Shown piece by piece: positions 51,663 to 62,218 of a DNA stretch of 64,000 nt. The translations under genes and the position numbers were made by a program. Source of the DNA: Nitzschia sp. DOCU1 (lineage: Eukaryota > Bacillariophyta > Bacillariophyceae > Bacillariales > Bacillariaceae). The notes under the pieces were generated by a model. It had not been told where the DNA came from, ran no database searches, and saw nothing but the letters and a program-made list of their open reading frames with translations. The DNA is taken from contig OX595988.1 in NCBI GenBank assembly GCA_951394045.1, positions 2,805,352 through 2,869,351 of the forward strand. The letters are read 5' to 3'. The stretch's first letter is position 1; each line of letters begins with the position of its first letter.

Positions 51663-52136
51663 GTTGATGCTCTGCTTGCAATTGCTTTTGCTGCGAGAAT
51701 GATGATAGTCGCATCATGATGACAACCCCGAAATATCCAAGATCCAAAATTGCCGCGGGGCAAAGAAGATCTTTCTCTGCATCGTCTCAGCGTGTCAGCG
51801 CCGGACGCGCTCGGCGAATGATCACCCACAACGCGCCGACTAGCGACATAAATAACGTCTGAAAAACGGCTGAGCATGTTAATTGAATGCGTTGCGGACA
51901 AGGGGCAATAAACTAAACCACATCCAACATTCCAATAATTTCGAAATGACACGTTGCTGGCGCGAACGTGGATGATAAATAAATGGCGAGGCGCGGTCGC
52001 GAAAATTGCGTCGCCCGAAAAATTTTGTGCTAGTAGTGGCACTTCCGATACCAGGTACGGCTGGGGAAGAGATTGTTGGATTGCTTCATCAAACTGTTCT
52101 GTCCACTTGGCAAAGCCGTACTTGCTTGTTGTCACC
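51663..52136. promoter_or_regulatory. Divergent upstream region, secreted and membrane proteins
   Basis: About 470 bases between divergent starts. Frames running through it are leader-like and rich in Arg or Ser. No element was identified. Confidence 0.35.
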
Positions 52137-52874
52137 ATGTCAAGACCGGATCCGATAGGCGTCGATGCTAGTCACCTGCTCGAAGGAAATTCCCTTGCCG
52201 AGTCGCTCGACAGCTCTGGCATGTCGCTAGGGATTATCAACGCGTCGAGCTCCATCAGCACGTGCACTCCAAAACAACCACCTGGGAGTGTGGTGGGAGG
52301 ATTCGGTTTTCCGAATTTGAAAGCGATATGGACTGCTTCGTCGTCCCCTGGCGTTTGTATCATTCAGTCTGTCGAGTTAACAGTCCTCCAGAGAGGCTTT
52401 CAATGTTATTTGAGGTTCCTAGCGGTGAATCGGCCACTAGGGCTGGATCAGTTTATTACAGAGGCAGAATGGAAAACATTGCGTGAAAGAGTAGATGAGA
52501 TTGGAAAGCGGATACGATGGGACGTCAATCGGTCCTTGGTGTTGCTCGTGATACTTTTCATCATGGTGGTTATCGTCAACACAGCCGACGATATCAGAGA
52601 AGGCTTTTCGCTGGGTGATGGACAACAGAGTCTCTTGGTATTTTTGGGTGTGATTCTTCTCAAACTGCTGTGGGATGAGTGCTGGGAGAACTACACTTGG
52701 CGTTCAGTTCTTCATGAAATGGATGAGGTCTGTCGCCAGTATTCGGATATTATGCGACCGCGTGGAGCATGCGTCGCCTTTCGGTTTGTTGATAATGATG
52801 ATTACGGTCTTCTTGTGGATTTGATCTTTTACAGAGTCCAAACAAGAGAGGATACCATAGTCTCTATACCATGA
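52137..52874 (+). CDS. Unknown protein with two transmembrane helices
   Basis: This 245-residue protein starts at MSRPDPIGVDASHLLEGNS. The first half is soluble, with a Gly/Pro-rich loop and FITEAEWKTLRERVDEIGKRIRWD. Two helices follow, SLVLLVILFIMVVIVNTA and SLLVFLGVILLKLLW, separated by a 20-residue acidic loop. The C-terminal third is soluble, with HEMDEVCRQYSDIM and RFVDNDDYGLLVDLIFYR. Both ends are thus probably on the same side. I do not recognise a family. The frame ends in ATGA, where another frame opens, and coding-like sequence continues in other frames to about 53205 (see findings). Confidence 0.6.
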   Translation: MSRPDPIGVDASHLLEGNSLAESLDSSGMSLGIINASSSISTCTPKQPPGSVVGGFGFPNLKAIWTASSSPGVCIIQSVELTVLQRGFQCYLRFLAVNRPLGLDQFITEAEWKTLRERVDEIGKRIRWDVNRSLVLLVILFIMVVIVNTADDIREGFSLGDGQQSLLVFLGVILLKLLWDECWENYTWRSVLHEMDEVCRQYSDIMRPRGACVAFRFVDNDDYGLLVDLIFYRVQTREDTIVSIP

Positions 52875-53870
52875 GAGCGGAATACCACATCATTGATATC
52901 GCTGGCGAAGATCAATCTACAAGCTGGCGTCTACTGTCTTCTGCAGTCGAAACCTTTTTGATCGCTGGCGTGATGTGGCGTTCATAAATGATGATCTTGC
53001 GACCCTCGAGTTTGTCTTCTGTGGCGTTTCCGTGGAGAGGCTAAAGTGCTCGCCCTGTGGTATACTACCCTCGGCCGCTCCATCCTCGGAAATCGGTGGC
53101 TGTTACGATAATGTTGTCCTTTGCAACGTCAGAGGCACCCGAACACTACAATGGCATTACAGTTTTGTTTATTCTAGAGTGCAGAGGAAGTGCCTGGAAA
53201 TGTGAAGCGGATTGGAACCATCAGGCCTGAAGACAGACAAGGTTCACACTGAATCTTGGGGTTCGGTTTTCAGCTCTATGCTTTAGAAGGCCGGGATCTC
53301 TGGCATGCCTGCCTAGTTAGTACCAGGCTCTCAGAGCAATGACCGTGTTGGCGAAAAGAGTGATATCACTATGAAATGAATACTCAACGTCGAAGACAAA
53401 ATACCGTGCGCCGTTCCTTTTTGGTCCGATCAGGCTCCTTTGGGTAAACTGGTAGCAATGGGCAGATTATGTTAGGAGAACCAAGCACGGTCTTTGTCCA
53501 GGAGAGATTTGAATGGAACGTGCTGCGCTCCTACCGGTAGATCGTAACTAGAGCGTTGAGAGATTTACTCTTCTACACTACTAACTTAGAGTAGAGACCA
53601 CGTCGCTTTGTTGGAGTTTGGCAACAGATTGAATTTGGTGCTCGAAGAAGTCGAATTATGGAATACGGAATTTGGTGCCCGACTTTTCACGATTCTCTGT
53701 GTTCCGCTCTACCCGCGCTGCAAGCCACGAAAAAAGCAACCCGCGAGGCAAGAACAATTAGGCACGGCGACGATGAGAGCATTTGCTTTCGTTTCAAAAA
53801 GACAATTTCCTTCCGTCACCATCGTCCACTTTATTATCTTGGAGACTACCGACCCTTACACTCTACAAAG
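52875..53870. other. Intergenic with possible gene fragments
   Basis: About 1 kb. The first 330 bases hold two frame-shifted open segments (52871-52985 and 52897-53205), the second with a Cys-rich, protein-like composition. The rest, about 53210-53870, holds the upstream part of the C9orf85-like gene; its frame is open far upstream but lacks conservation. No RNA gene is seen. Confidence 0.4.
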
Positions 53871-54659
53871 ATGCCACCGATTCCAGGACAAAAGAAGAAA
53901 AAGGGCCCCGCTCCTGCCCATCAAAACAAGTTTGCCTTTCATCACAACCCAAAGTCCAAGACGACCGCGAAAATCTTGGCTTCCCCCAACATTCACGTCT
54001 GTCGACGATGTCACGACAAGATAGAATGGCGTAAACAATATCGAAAGTACAAGCCTCGGACGCAGCCAGGTACCTGCAATGGCTGCTTGAAGCGTAATGT
54101 CAAGGCGGCATATCATACCATTTGTGAATCCTGTACTCGAAATTCTGTCAAAGCCAAGGAGCTGATAACGGCAGCGTCTGCTACAGGTCAGGAAGAAACA
54201 GTCGTCGATACGCCCGAGGAGGGTGAACCGCAAAACCAAACAACATCACTGGATCTGAAAAAACTACGCGCTTGTGCCGTCTGTGTCAAGGAAATCGCAT
54301 TACCAGACCCCGATGGCGACGATGAGGAGGAGACGGATTTGGCAGAAAAGGCGGGACGAATATTACGCCTGCGAGAAATAAAGACGCTTGAGCGCCAGGC
54401 AGAACGGGAGGCCAGAGAAGCCAGAGAAGCCCGAAAAGCTAAAAGAATGCAGTCATCGACTGAAGACAACGATAACGAGTCAAACGAGGATAATACTGAA
54501 TCGGATGCTGAGTCTATTGGGGAATATGATGACGAGGACGGCGAAGAAGATCCTTTCCTAAAGGCTGTTGGTGGTGCAGACAAGCTGCTCACCGGCAAAG
54601 CGTACCAGGAAAAGCTTCTAGCCGAGCAAAGATTGCTTCAGCAGCAACGAGAATCATAG
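53871..54659 (+). CDS. C9orf85/DUF2039-family zinc-binding protein
   Basis: This 262-residue protein has the family's typical first half: HQNKFAFHHNPKSK, then VCRRCHDKIEWRKQYRKYKP, CNGCLKRNVKAAYHTICESCTR. The paired C-x2-C knuckles with the W-K-Y-KYK spacing are diagnostic. The family is widespread and of unknown function; cysteine spacing suggests zinc. The second half is a lineage extension with another CAVC pair, a long Arg/Glu helix and an acidic segment. The ATG at 53871 is chosen because the family motif starts 18 residues later. It is convergent with the carrier gene, with 53 bases between stops. Confidence 0.85.
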   Translation: MPPIPGQKKKKGPAPAHQNKFAFHHNPKSKTTAKILASPNIHVCRRCHDKIEWRKQYRKYKPRTQPGTCNGCLKRNVKAAYHTICESCTRNSVKAKELITAASATGQEETVVDTPEEGEPQNQTTSLDLKKLRACAVCVKEIALPDPDGDDEEETDLAEKAGRILRLREIKTLERQAEREAREAREARKAKRMQSSTEDNDNESNEDNTESDAESIGEYDDEDGEEDPFLKAVGGADKLLTGKAYQEKLLAEQRLLQQQRES

Positions 54660-54712
54660 CCTTTCTTTGAAAATAATATACTAATTCAGTACAAGTGCTG
54701 CTCTTGATTATG

Positions 54713-55661
54713 TTAGCTTTGCTGTGAAGTCCAGTGAATTAGAGCGTCTGTGAAAAAGATGGTACATCCGAGGGGGATAGCCACTGCCACCATGTTTTTT
54801 CCAAGCCCCCGTGACAAAAAGGAAAAGCCTAGGTCGTCATACAACAAGCGAACTGTTTGGATCAGTGGCTTGTTTGTTTTGAACATTTCGTTCCGAATTA
54901 CATCCAAAGGATTCGTTAACGCGGCACCTGCCACACCCGCTGCCGCCGACTTTGTGGCCGACCTCCACAATCGATCGCGGTCATACGTTGGCGAGGAAGG
55001 ATCGACAGGTGGCAAATAAGATTCCATGCAATCCTTGACTACAATTGCCGTGATATATTTTGGAACCGTCTTGAGGATTCCCGCCGATGTACCATGCCAT
55101 AAACCCGCCAGACCATGATTTTGATAAATGTGGCGCACCGTCGCTACAATATTCGGTAATCCAGATTCTGGGTTTTGTAACGTAATACTTGCTCGAACGA
55201 TGGGCATATTGATGCATTGTACTAGTGTGGAAACGACCAACGGAGGCAATACCAGCGCCATTCCTTCGCCGCAGACTTTATTCGAAAGCAAAAACTCTCG
55301 TCCTCGATCCGATCCCCAAAAAATAGCAGCACGAGCCCATGTCATTCCTAGCACTGTTGCTGCGAGTCCCTTGTACGGCGGGGCGAACGCATAAACATAT
55401 GGTGATAATGACGGTGGAACACTGGACAAGATTGATCGACTTCCTGCTACTGAGACGGTAAAACCACTTTGACCTGTGTGGCGAGAAGAGAAATGAAGCA
55501 AAGGATGAGACGTATATTTCACTGGACTAAACAACCACTGATTCTCCTGAGAACCTACCAATGGCCGAGGCACGCCAGAGTGGATAGTTAATTGCCGCCG
55601 CCAAAGCCGAGGCTGTGAAATATTCCCATGGATGATCTTTGGCTACCGAACCTCCACCCAT
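54713..55661 (-). CDS. Mitochondrial carrier-family protein (two exons)
   Basis: Exons 55661-55559 and 55473-54713 join over an 85-base intron (GTAGGT donor, CACAG acceptor), giving 287 residues. The N-terminal exon supplies the first helix (MGGGSVAKDHPWEYF, then ALAAAINYPLWRASAIG), with a diverged P-x-W-R in place of the usual P-x-D/E-x-K/R. Repeat 2 has NMPIVRASITLQ and GLAGLWHGTSAGIL. Repeat 3 has TNPLDVIRNEMF, the best copy of the signature, then GFSFLSRGLGKN. Helices fit three times two. The signature is complete only in repeat 3, so the substrate cannot be guessed. Reading only the second exon would add a false N-terminus. It is on the same strand as the phosphoesterase upstream. Confidence 0.8.
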
Positions 55662-56324
55662 GGTGATTGTGATTACAGGAGCCTGCTTTCAATTATGCTT
55701 GTTGCCACTAGAATGCAATTGAACCTTTGTCAACCACCAAGTTGCGGAACGAACATGACGTATGTATTCGTACCTGGTATGAGGCGAAATGTCGGGAGTG
55801 CATCGCCAAAAGCAAGAGAGGCGGAGGAGAGTGAAAAAGAAGAAAAAATGCCGGAATCCGTTTTCTGCGGTTAATCTGCCGTTAAAAAATAACGGTCACA
55901 TGTTTGTGTGAAGTGTGTGAGCGCGGGAAAACAAGTCGGGTCAGTCGGGACGGGGTGAGGAGTCGATCGATCGAGTGATTCGCTGTGCAGTCGATCTGGC
56001 TGTCTACACTGTACTAACGTAAGTCTATCTATCGCACGCAAGAGCATCAATATCTTGCAAACTACTACACCCTACCACACTCTCGATCATTCCACCGGTA
56101 CTCTAGTAGGCAAGACGGTGACTTAAAAAGCGACTGGTAGACCAAGTAGTCAGAGCCCTCTTCCCGATTCACCACTTACTCCCCTCAACAATAGTATAAC
56201 TCTTCTCTAGACCCTTGACCTCCTCACCCCATCGTCCCGAGTGAGTCCCTCCGATCATGTTACTTTTTACATGTGATCAATGGATCAAACGTCTTCATGA
56301 CACCCCTCTATTCCCAACAATCGT
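55662..56324. other. Intergenic between carrier and phosphoesterase
   Basis: About 660 bases upstream of the carrier. A GATCGATCGA run lies near 55963. TCTAGTAG occurs near 56103. Small frames are unsupported. Confidence 0.38.
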
Positions 56325-57752
56325 TCAAGATCGAGTAATACCATCGACGACCTCTCCAGATTCCAATCTCACCCAAGATGACCACTGCATGGTGGTACGT
56401 GGCGAGGGAACTGTTGACTCTGTTCCGTTTGCCTCATTGGAAGAACGTCCACTTTCGTCTGACAATTTATTCCATTCGAGTTGGTACACTCGAGTACCTC
56501 GCTCCCAGCGACCATACCCACCGTATCCACTGCGCCGTCCAAAGCACGCGTGAAGGGGCCTGGAAACTGCCTCTGTTCCTGCTGCCTGGTACGGACAACA
56601 ATAATCGTTGCCATGATTGTGTCCAGCTGCTAGAAAGAAGAATCGATTCGTTTTTGATAAGGCTTCCATGATACCACCGTCGTAGGGGACGGAAGCCACG
56701 CTGTCATTGTGAAAGCCTTCGCATGATTCCTCGACAAATGCGTGTGACAGGGTAGGAATATGCTGAAAGGCCACGGCGGGGACAAATGATTTTGAGGCCT
56801 GTTCTTGCACCCAGGCTACTTGAGAGTCAGTTATTGCTTTCTCAATTGACCCCCCACCAGTATCCAACAAGAAAACTTGAGCTGCAACTTCTGACATATT
56901 TTTCATTATGCCAACCCCCGAATAAATATCCAGAACATAATTTGTCGTTCCATTGACATTTGGTGGTCCCGCTTGCGTCAGAGACAATGGAAAGCTTTGA
57001 TCCACCAACAACAAATCCTTTCGCAAATACTTGGCAGGAATTTTCTGCTCGTCTTTTGTTTCAAAATCCGTATCATCGTGATTGCCGAAGACCAGAGCCC
57101 ACGGAATTCCATAGCCGGACAGAAAGTCTCCTAGTTGTTGATAGTAGGCAGTTGCGTTATCCTTGCAATTGTTCGCCGTTAACTGGTCACCCCCCAGCAC
57201 TATCAAGTCGACGGGAGCCTCGGATGTCAAGACTGCATCCAAAACCTGCCAAGTCTTGCGATCCTGAAGGGGGCCCCAGTCCAAATCCGGGGCTTCTCCC
57301 AGGTGAATATCTGTGATTTGGACTATCTTGAAAACAAAAGATCCGTTCTGATCTTGTCGAAATTGTAGAATTGGTGGGTTTGGAGACTGGAGACTTCTCG
57401 TGTGGCCGAAAAGGGCAGGTTTCATCCACCAGAATGCCATGACAAACAAGGCGAGAAGTACACCAAGGATCGAACGACGTGCCCTGAAATGCACCAAACG
57501 CGGTCGACAGGAGGACGAATATCGGTGGGGCTTCAGATCTACCACATGTATTTGTTCTTCTGATGACCCGTCTTCTGGATCGTTCCATGACACAGTAGTG
57601 TGACCATGCTCGCCTGGAGGGATCTTGGGTTCGCCACTAGGATTCAACGCCGCTTCGTAGTCGTACTGGGTCCAAGAGCGAAGAAAGCGCATGGTATGAC
57701 ACAGAGCGCTTTCCCTTGAAGAGCTAGCGGATATGGAATCGTTGTCCTCCAT
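56325..57752 (-). CDS. Type II membrane calcineurin-like metallophosphoesterase (PAP28/Dcr2-like)
   Basis: From the ATG at 57752 the product has 475 residues. A cytoplasmic part of about 90 residues leads to one membrane helix (SILGVLLALFVMAFWWM), so the enzyme part faces the lumen or outside. All phosphoesterase blocks are in order: VQITDIHLGE, VLGGDQLTANN, LVFGNHDD, AVAFQHIPTL and AAGHNHGNDYCC. They bind two metal ions. The pattern GGDQL-x-G and the AGH-HGNDYCC ending fit the purple-acid-phosphatase-like PAP28/Dcr2 group. The substrate is unknown; a phosphate scavenging or phosphoprotein role is possible. N-glycosylation sites are frequent in the catalytic part. Confidence 0.88.
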   Translation of the reverse strand: MEDNDSISASSSRESALCHTMRFLRSWTQYDYEAALNPSGEPKIPPGEHGHTTVSWNDPEDGSSEEQIHVVDLKPHRYSSSCRPRLVHFRARRSILGVLLALFVMAFWWMKPALFGHTRSLQSPNPPILQFRQDQNGSFVFKIVQITDIHLGEAPDLDWGPLQDRKTWQVLDAVLTSEAPVDLIVLGGDQLTANNCKDNATAYYQQLGDFLSGYGIPWALVFGNHDDTDFETKDEQKIPAKYLRKDLLLVDQSFPLSLTQAGPPNVNGTTNYVLDIYSGVGIMKNMSEVAAQVFLLDTGGGSIEKAITDSQVAWVQEQASKSFVPAVAFQHIPTLSHAFVEESCEGFHNDSVASVPYDGGIMEALSKTNRFFFLAAGHNHGNDYCCPYQAAGTEAVSRPLHACFGRRSGYGGYGRWERGTRVYQLEWNKLSDESGRSSNEANGTESTVPSPRTTMQWSSWVRLESGEVVDGITRS

Positions 57753-58143
57753 TGTCGATGTTCTTTTTTTATGGTGGGTTTGGAGAAGGAAAAAGGAGTG
57801 CGAACACAAAAAATGAAGGACGAGAATTTTTGGACTTTTCGTGCCTTCTTCCCGTCGGCCGCGGCATCATCAGCCTAGGTAGCATGATGACTGACTCATC
57901 CGACTTTTAGGTGGCTCGAAGTCTGTCAGTCTCGCGCGTCCCTGTCAGGGAGCACTTTCGATACAACTACCAGCTACTCGAGGTATGCATAGCTACCAGC
58001 TTTTGGTAGCTGTAGAATAGACAGCTGCAGCGTGTAACAGGAATCAGACGGATGAGGCGTTGTAGACTTAGTTTACTGGTGAGGCGCCCACAGCGGTAAC
58101 GGGTCCTGGTACACATAGTAGGTGGATTTCGATTAGCAACCCA
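57753..58143. other. Intergenic between phosphoesterase and CLC channel
   Basis: About 390 bases. It holds the phosphoesterase promoter and the CLC 3' end. Near 57970-58025 the sequence TACCAGCT and its complement AGCTGGTAG-like blocks recur (three CTACCAGCT or TAGCTACC copies), possibly a hairpin. Confidence 0.38.
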
Positions 58144-61061
58144 CTACGTCAGGTCGTGAAAGTCTTCAATCACATGTGCATTGCGGCCGCGAAGCAGCGA
58201 GTTGGACAAGGACTCGGGCAAAAGGTCTTTGCGCGTAATGATACCCACCACTTGGTTGTTGTGGTTAACCACACACAAAAAGCGCAAGCCCAACGTTCGG
58301 AAGAGACGGTAGGTACGCTGTATTGAAGCGGTCTCGTTAACCGTGTAAGGTGCTGTGTTGGCATACGGTCGAAGATCGAGCCAACAGTTACGATCTGATT
58401 CTCGCATATCAACATCATCAATGGTAGGGTATCGTGGGTAGGCTCGTTCAATTGTGTCCCACTGTACCAAGGGACTCAGACGGCGGGGGCCAAGGTTATC
58501 GCTGTTATCGTAGTCGTCCAAAACGTCGGGAGCACCAAAAGCGCGGCGTTGCAACAAGGTACACAGCATCGCCCGGCTCGCTGTTCCATACAACGTGCCG
58601 CCACTAGCCGTATCAACAATCGGAAAAGTTCCGTGGGTACAACTTCGTAGCAAGTCGTACACGACACCAGCCCGTTCCACTGGTCGCAGACATTTGACTT
58701 CGGTCGACATGACTTGTCCCGCTACAATTTCGTTTCGCTCTGCAATGGGCGGTACTTCAGGCTCCATAAATGGAATGTGCTTTAGGTGAATGTGGATATC
58801 GTAGAGACCTTCGTTAAAGACATTTCCAGTGAAACGCGCCGACATTAGAACCAACATGAGCGGCAACACGTATTGCATATCACCGGTAGCTTCCAAGAGG
58901 ATAACCGTCAACGAAATTGTCATTCGAGCCATACCACCCAAAACCGCGGCAGCTCCCATCAAGGCATAAGTTCCACTATCTGCAAAGGTACCGTTGGTGT
59001 GATCCAACTTGTGCAAGAGGTGACCACAAAGGCGCCCAAAAGCAGCGCCGGACAAAAGCGACGGTACAAACAAACCACTGGGAACGGCAATACCGTAGAC
59101 AATCGTAGCCGTCATCAAGTAGGGCACAAAGAAAAGAAAGAGCGCCCCAGATGAAAAAGTGGAATTGTCTTCCCCACCAGCCTCACGGAAGTGAAACAGC
59201 TGTTTGATGGCTACATCAGCTTCCGTAAAGATGAGACTCGCGACCTCGTTGTATTCTTTTCCGGGTTCACACTGAAATGGTACCAAAGATTCTACCAGAT
59301 GTTTTTCCTGATTGGTCCAATCCTGCATATCCTTGGGCAGCTCCGTACATCTGCCCCAAATTAAAGGCATGGTAAAAGAAACAACAGAGACACCAAAGCT
59401 AATGACGCAAACTTCGATAAAGCGTCGAAGTTTCGAGTGATTGATCTTTTTCATTCTCCAAATCGTGATGTGCTCGTTGGCAGCATTGAAGACGGCGCCA
59501 ATCAAACCACCCAAACATCCCAAAATGACAAACATTGGCAACTCCCAGATACTGAAATTCGATTCCTCACCGCTGAAAGAAAAAGAACAAAGTTAGGCAC
59601 ATTCAACACATTCTACACACTTCCTCCACTGCGCGGCGAAACGTACGAGATACTGTTGAATTCACCAAAGGAAAAGAGCTTGGCAACATCGGCTTGGCCC
59701 CATAGGTTTTCGGTATTCCGAATAGCAAAGAGTGTAGCGACCGTCGTCATGGCACAGAAAAAGGCACGCCATGTCAATTTGGTCGACCAGTAACTTGCCC
59801 CCTCCTCCAAACTGAAGAGGACACCACCGATGGGTGCCACGAAAGCGGATGCAACACCGGCCGCTGCTCCACATGCCACAAAGTCTCTCTTTTCACGATC
59901 GTTGCGAAAATCTGAAAATTTGCTAAAGGATGTATCCACACCCCAAAACTTGGTCTTTCCTTGCGAGATTCCAGCAGCGACCACCGATCCACTGTGCACC
60001 ATAGGACCTTCCTTTCCTACAGGCAAGCCAGCGGCGACGGAAAAGGTTACACCGACCACTTTGCACAAGAGAGTTTTGACACGCACAATCCTAGGGATAT
60101 CGATACCGTTCAGGTAGCATTTGATTTCAGGGATTCCCGATCCTCCTGAAACAGGCTCGATCCATACAAAAACGGAGGCAATAGCAGCAAACAATGTTTG
60201 AATCAAGCAAAATGCCCAGAACGCAGAGATACCAGGCCCCGACGCGGGGGCATCGGCCGTGGTCATAATCGCGTCATCCAGATTCTTGGTCATATCATCA
60301 TCCAACTGCAGTCCCCCCATCGCCGCCTCCTGCTCACTTTGAGGATTCAGCAAGTCATAGATATACTCGTACTTGTGTTTGGACAAGTACCGCGAACAAA
60401 AGTTACACGAAGCAGCCACAATGGCTTGAATGACGCCCACCAGAAATGTGAGGACCCAGCGTTTCAGGGCCCGCTTCTTGCCCGTAGTCCACCACTGTCC
60501 TCGGTTCGAAAAATGCACTTGTGCCACATAGGCACGCCATACTTCACTTTCATCGGGTTCATAGTTGTGAGATTGCACCTGACTCGTTTTGGAATGCAAA
60601 GCCTGGTAACCACCCGTGCCTCCACCCCCATATCCATCACCACGCAGACTCCCTGGGCGATTGCGATGCGTCAAATGCCCCCCACCGCCGTTCGCGGAGT
60701 AGTGGGGGAGACTTCCGACGGCATCGTCATCGCTCATATCATCGTCCGCGCGGTTGAACTCGAGATTCATAAATTCGGGCCTCATGTTTTTGCTCTTTTT
60801 GCTGGACTTTGTGAGAGGTGCGGCTTCTTCCGGATCACTAAACGTTCTGTTTCTGGGGCCGCCAGATACCCAGCTGGCAATAGACGAAGGAGTGTCTGTT
60901 ACGCTCTGGGTATTGTCTGTTGAAGCTCTTTGTCTGCTTTTGTGACTACAAGAATAGTGAACGCAGAGACGGGAATAGGGAGATTCATGAGCCCAAATAT
61001 CATTGTCTCGTCATCCGGCTGAGAAGAATCAGTTGGCTGTTATTATTGCTTACCTTGACAT
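58144..61061 (-). CDS. CLC-family chloride channel or chloride/proton exchanger (three exons)
   Basis: I place exons at 61061-61054 (only eight coding bases), 60945-59647 and 59572-58144, giving about 911 residues. The first exon ends in a GTAAGC donor; a 108-base intron with TTGTAG acceptor and a 74-base intron with TTTCAG follow. The selectivity motifs are present: GGSGIPE (near 275), GKEGPMVHSG (near 315) and GLFVPSLLSGAAFGR. The glutamate of GKEGP is the gating residue. A conserved exchanger-type Glu region, FSLEEGASYW, is also kept. The C-terminus has two CBS domains. The overall type is closest to eukaryotic CLC-7-like intracellular exchangers, so a vacuole or lysosome role is likely. 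The 56 residues added by the new N-terminus contain PEEAAPLTK, a possible sorting signal. Confidence 0.9.
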
Positions 61062-62218
61062 GCACCAGCTCCCACCACCTATCGACAAGTGTCTTGGCGA
61101 TGGCTCGGAACCAACTCTTGAGATTCAAAATGCAAGGAATGAATATTGTGGATCCTGATCAATATCACAACAGGTCCAGCGTTTACAAAAGAGTAAAGTC
61201 AAACACAACAAATAGTGTAGTGGTTTGCCTGCATAACCCCTCTTGCAAAAAACGACGCCCGGTCAAATTTCGATCAAAGTAGTCATTTTACGTAGAACCT
61301 ACGTTTCTCGAGGTACTGGTGGGGCACGCGCTTGAACAGCCAGTCCGGCGCTGGAAAGCCGAACAAACGCCGAGAAGCAAGCGAAGGAAGAACTCTCATT
61401 CATCTCGGCGAAGAAAAATGAACCAATAGAGAACAGCAACTATCTTTGCAATCGTAAACCATTCTCAAAATTCTAACCATAGACTTGGATAACATAGACA
61501 TATTCTCGATTGCTAAAGAGTCGATCAGCGCACGAAAAGAGTGATATGTTGCATTCGGCTCACTTGTAGTTGACTGAAGTAGTCGAGTCAGTCCAATAGG
61601 TCAAGATTGTTAGTATCATATCTAGGGTCCCAAGCTTTTCACATACCCAGCAATCATCTCGACCTCCTCCGCGCACGGACGGTGTTGAAGTAGGAGATAG
61701 TTTCTCCGAGTTCTGTTTTCGTTTAAAAGAGAATTTTAAATCATGACGTAGCGGGAAACTGTCGTTCAGTACTGGACCAATATTCGGAAGAAACGTTAGG
61801 TCTTCCCAGCGCGCGCATAAATTGCCTTTGGACTATGCCATTCTTGGTCCTCTAAACAGCTTTTGGGCAGAGGGGCAATATAAGAACGTCATTCTACGAC
61901 ATGTTCGTTATGCACGCCTTTTCGTTTCTTTGCTGGCGTAGCGAGGGACGAGGCCAAACTCGTTGTTCGAAGATCTTCGTCTCCCCCAACGCTTCTACTA
62001 GAAAACCGTACTCTAGATACGTGGCGACGGAATTCTAACAATCGCGGAGAAACATCAAGTATCGATCACCGGCCAAGAAGGTCGGAAAAGCCGTCCTGCT
62101 AACATCATGATGATCATAAAGCGCTTCCTCGCCTATTCGATCTTTTAATACATACTCTGCTGTCGCTACGATTCTGCTGTGAGCAACTTTGATTGTATAG
62201 CAGAGACACTATTTGACC
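61062..62218. other. Intergenic upstream of CLC and HA-domain genes
   Basis: About 1.16 kb between divergent starts. The plus-strand frame near 60920-61282 overlaps the first CLC intron and is unsupported. TCTACTAGAAA lies near 61997. No RNA gene or repeat was found. Confidence 0.4.

Noticed and set aside
53280..53560. Possible tRNA-like or structured RNA segment
   Set aside because: No matching acceptor stem, T-loop or anticodon arrangement could be drawn.
60920..61282. A 120-residue plus-strand frame beside the CLC start
   Set aside because: It overlaps the rebuilt first exon and intron of CLC on the other strand and starts with TTG, not ATG.
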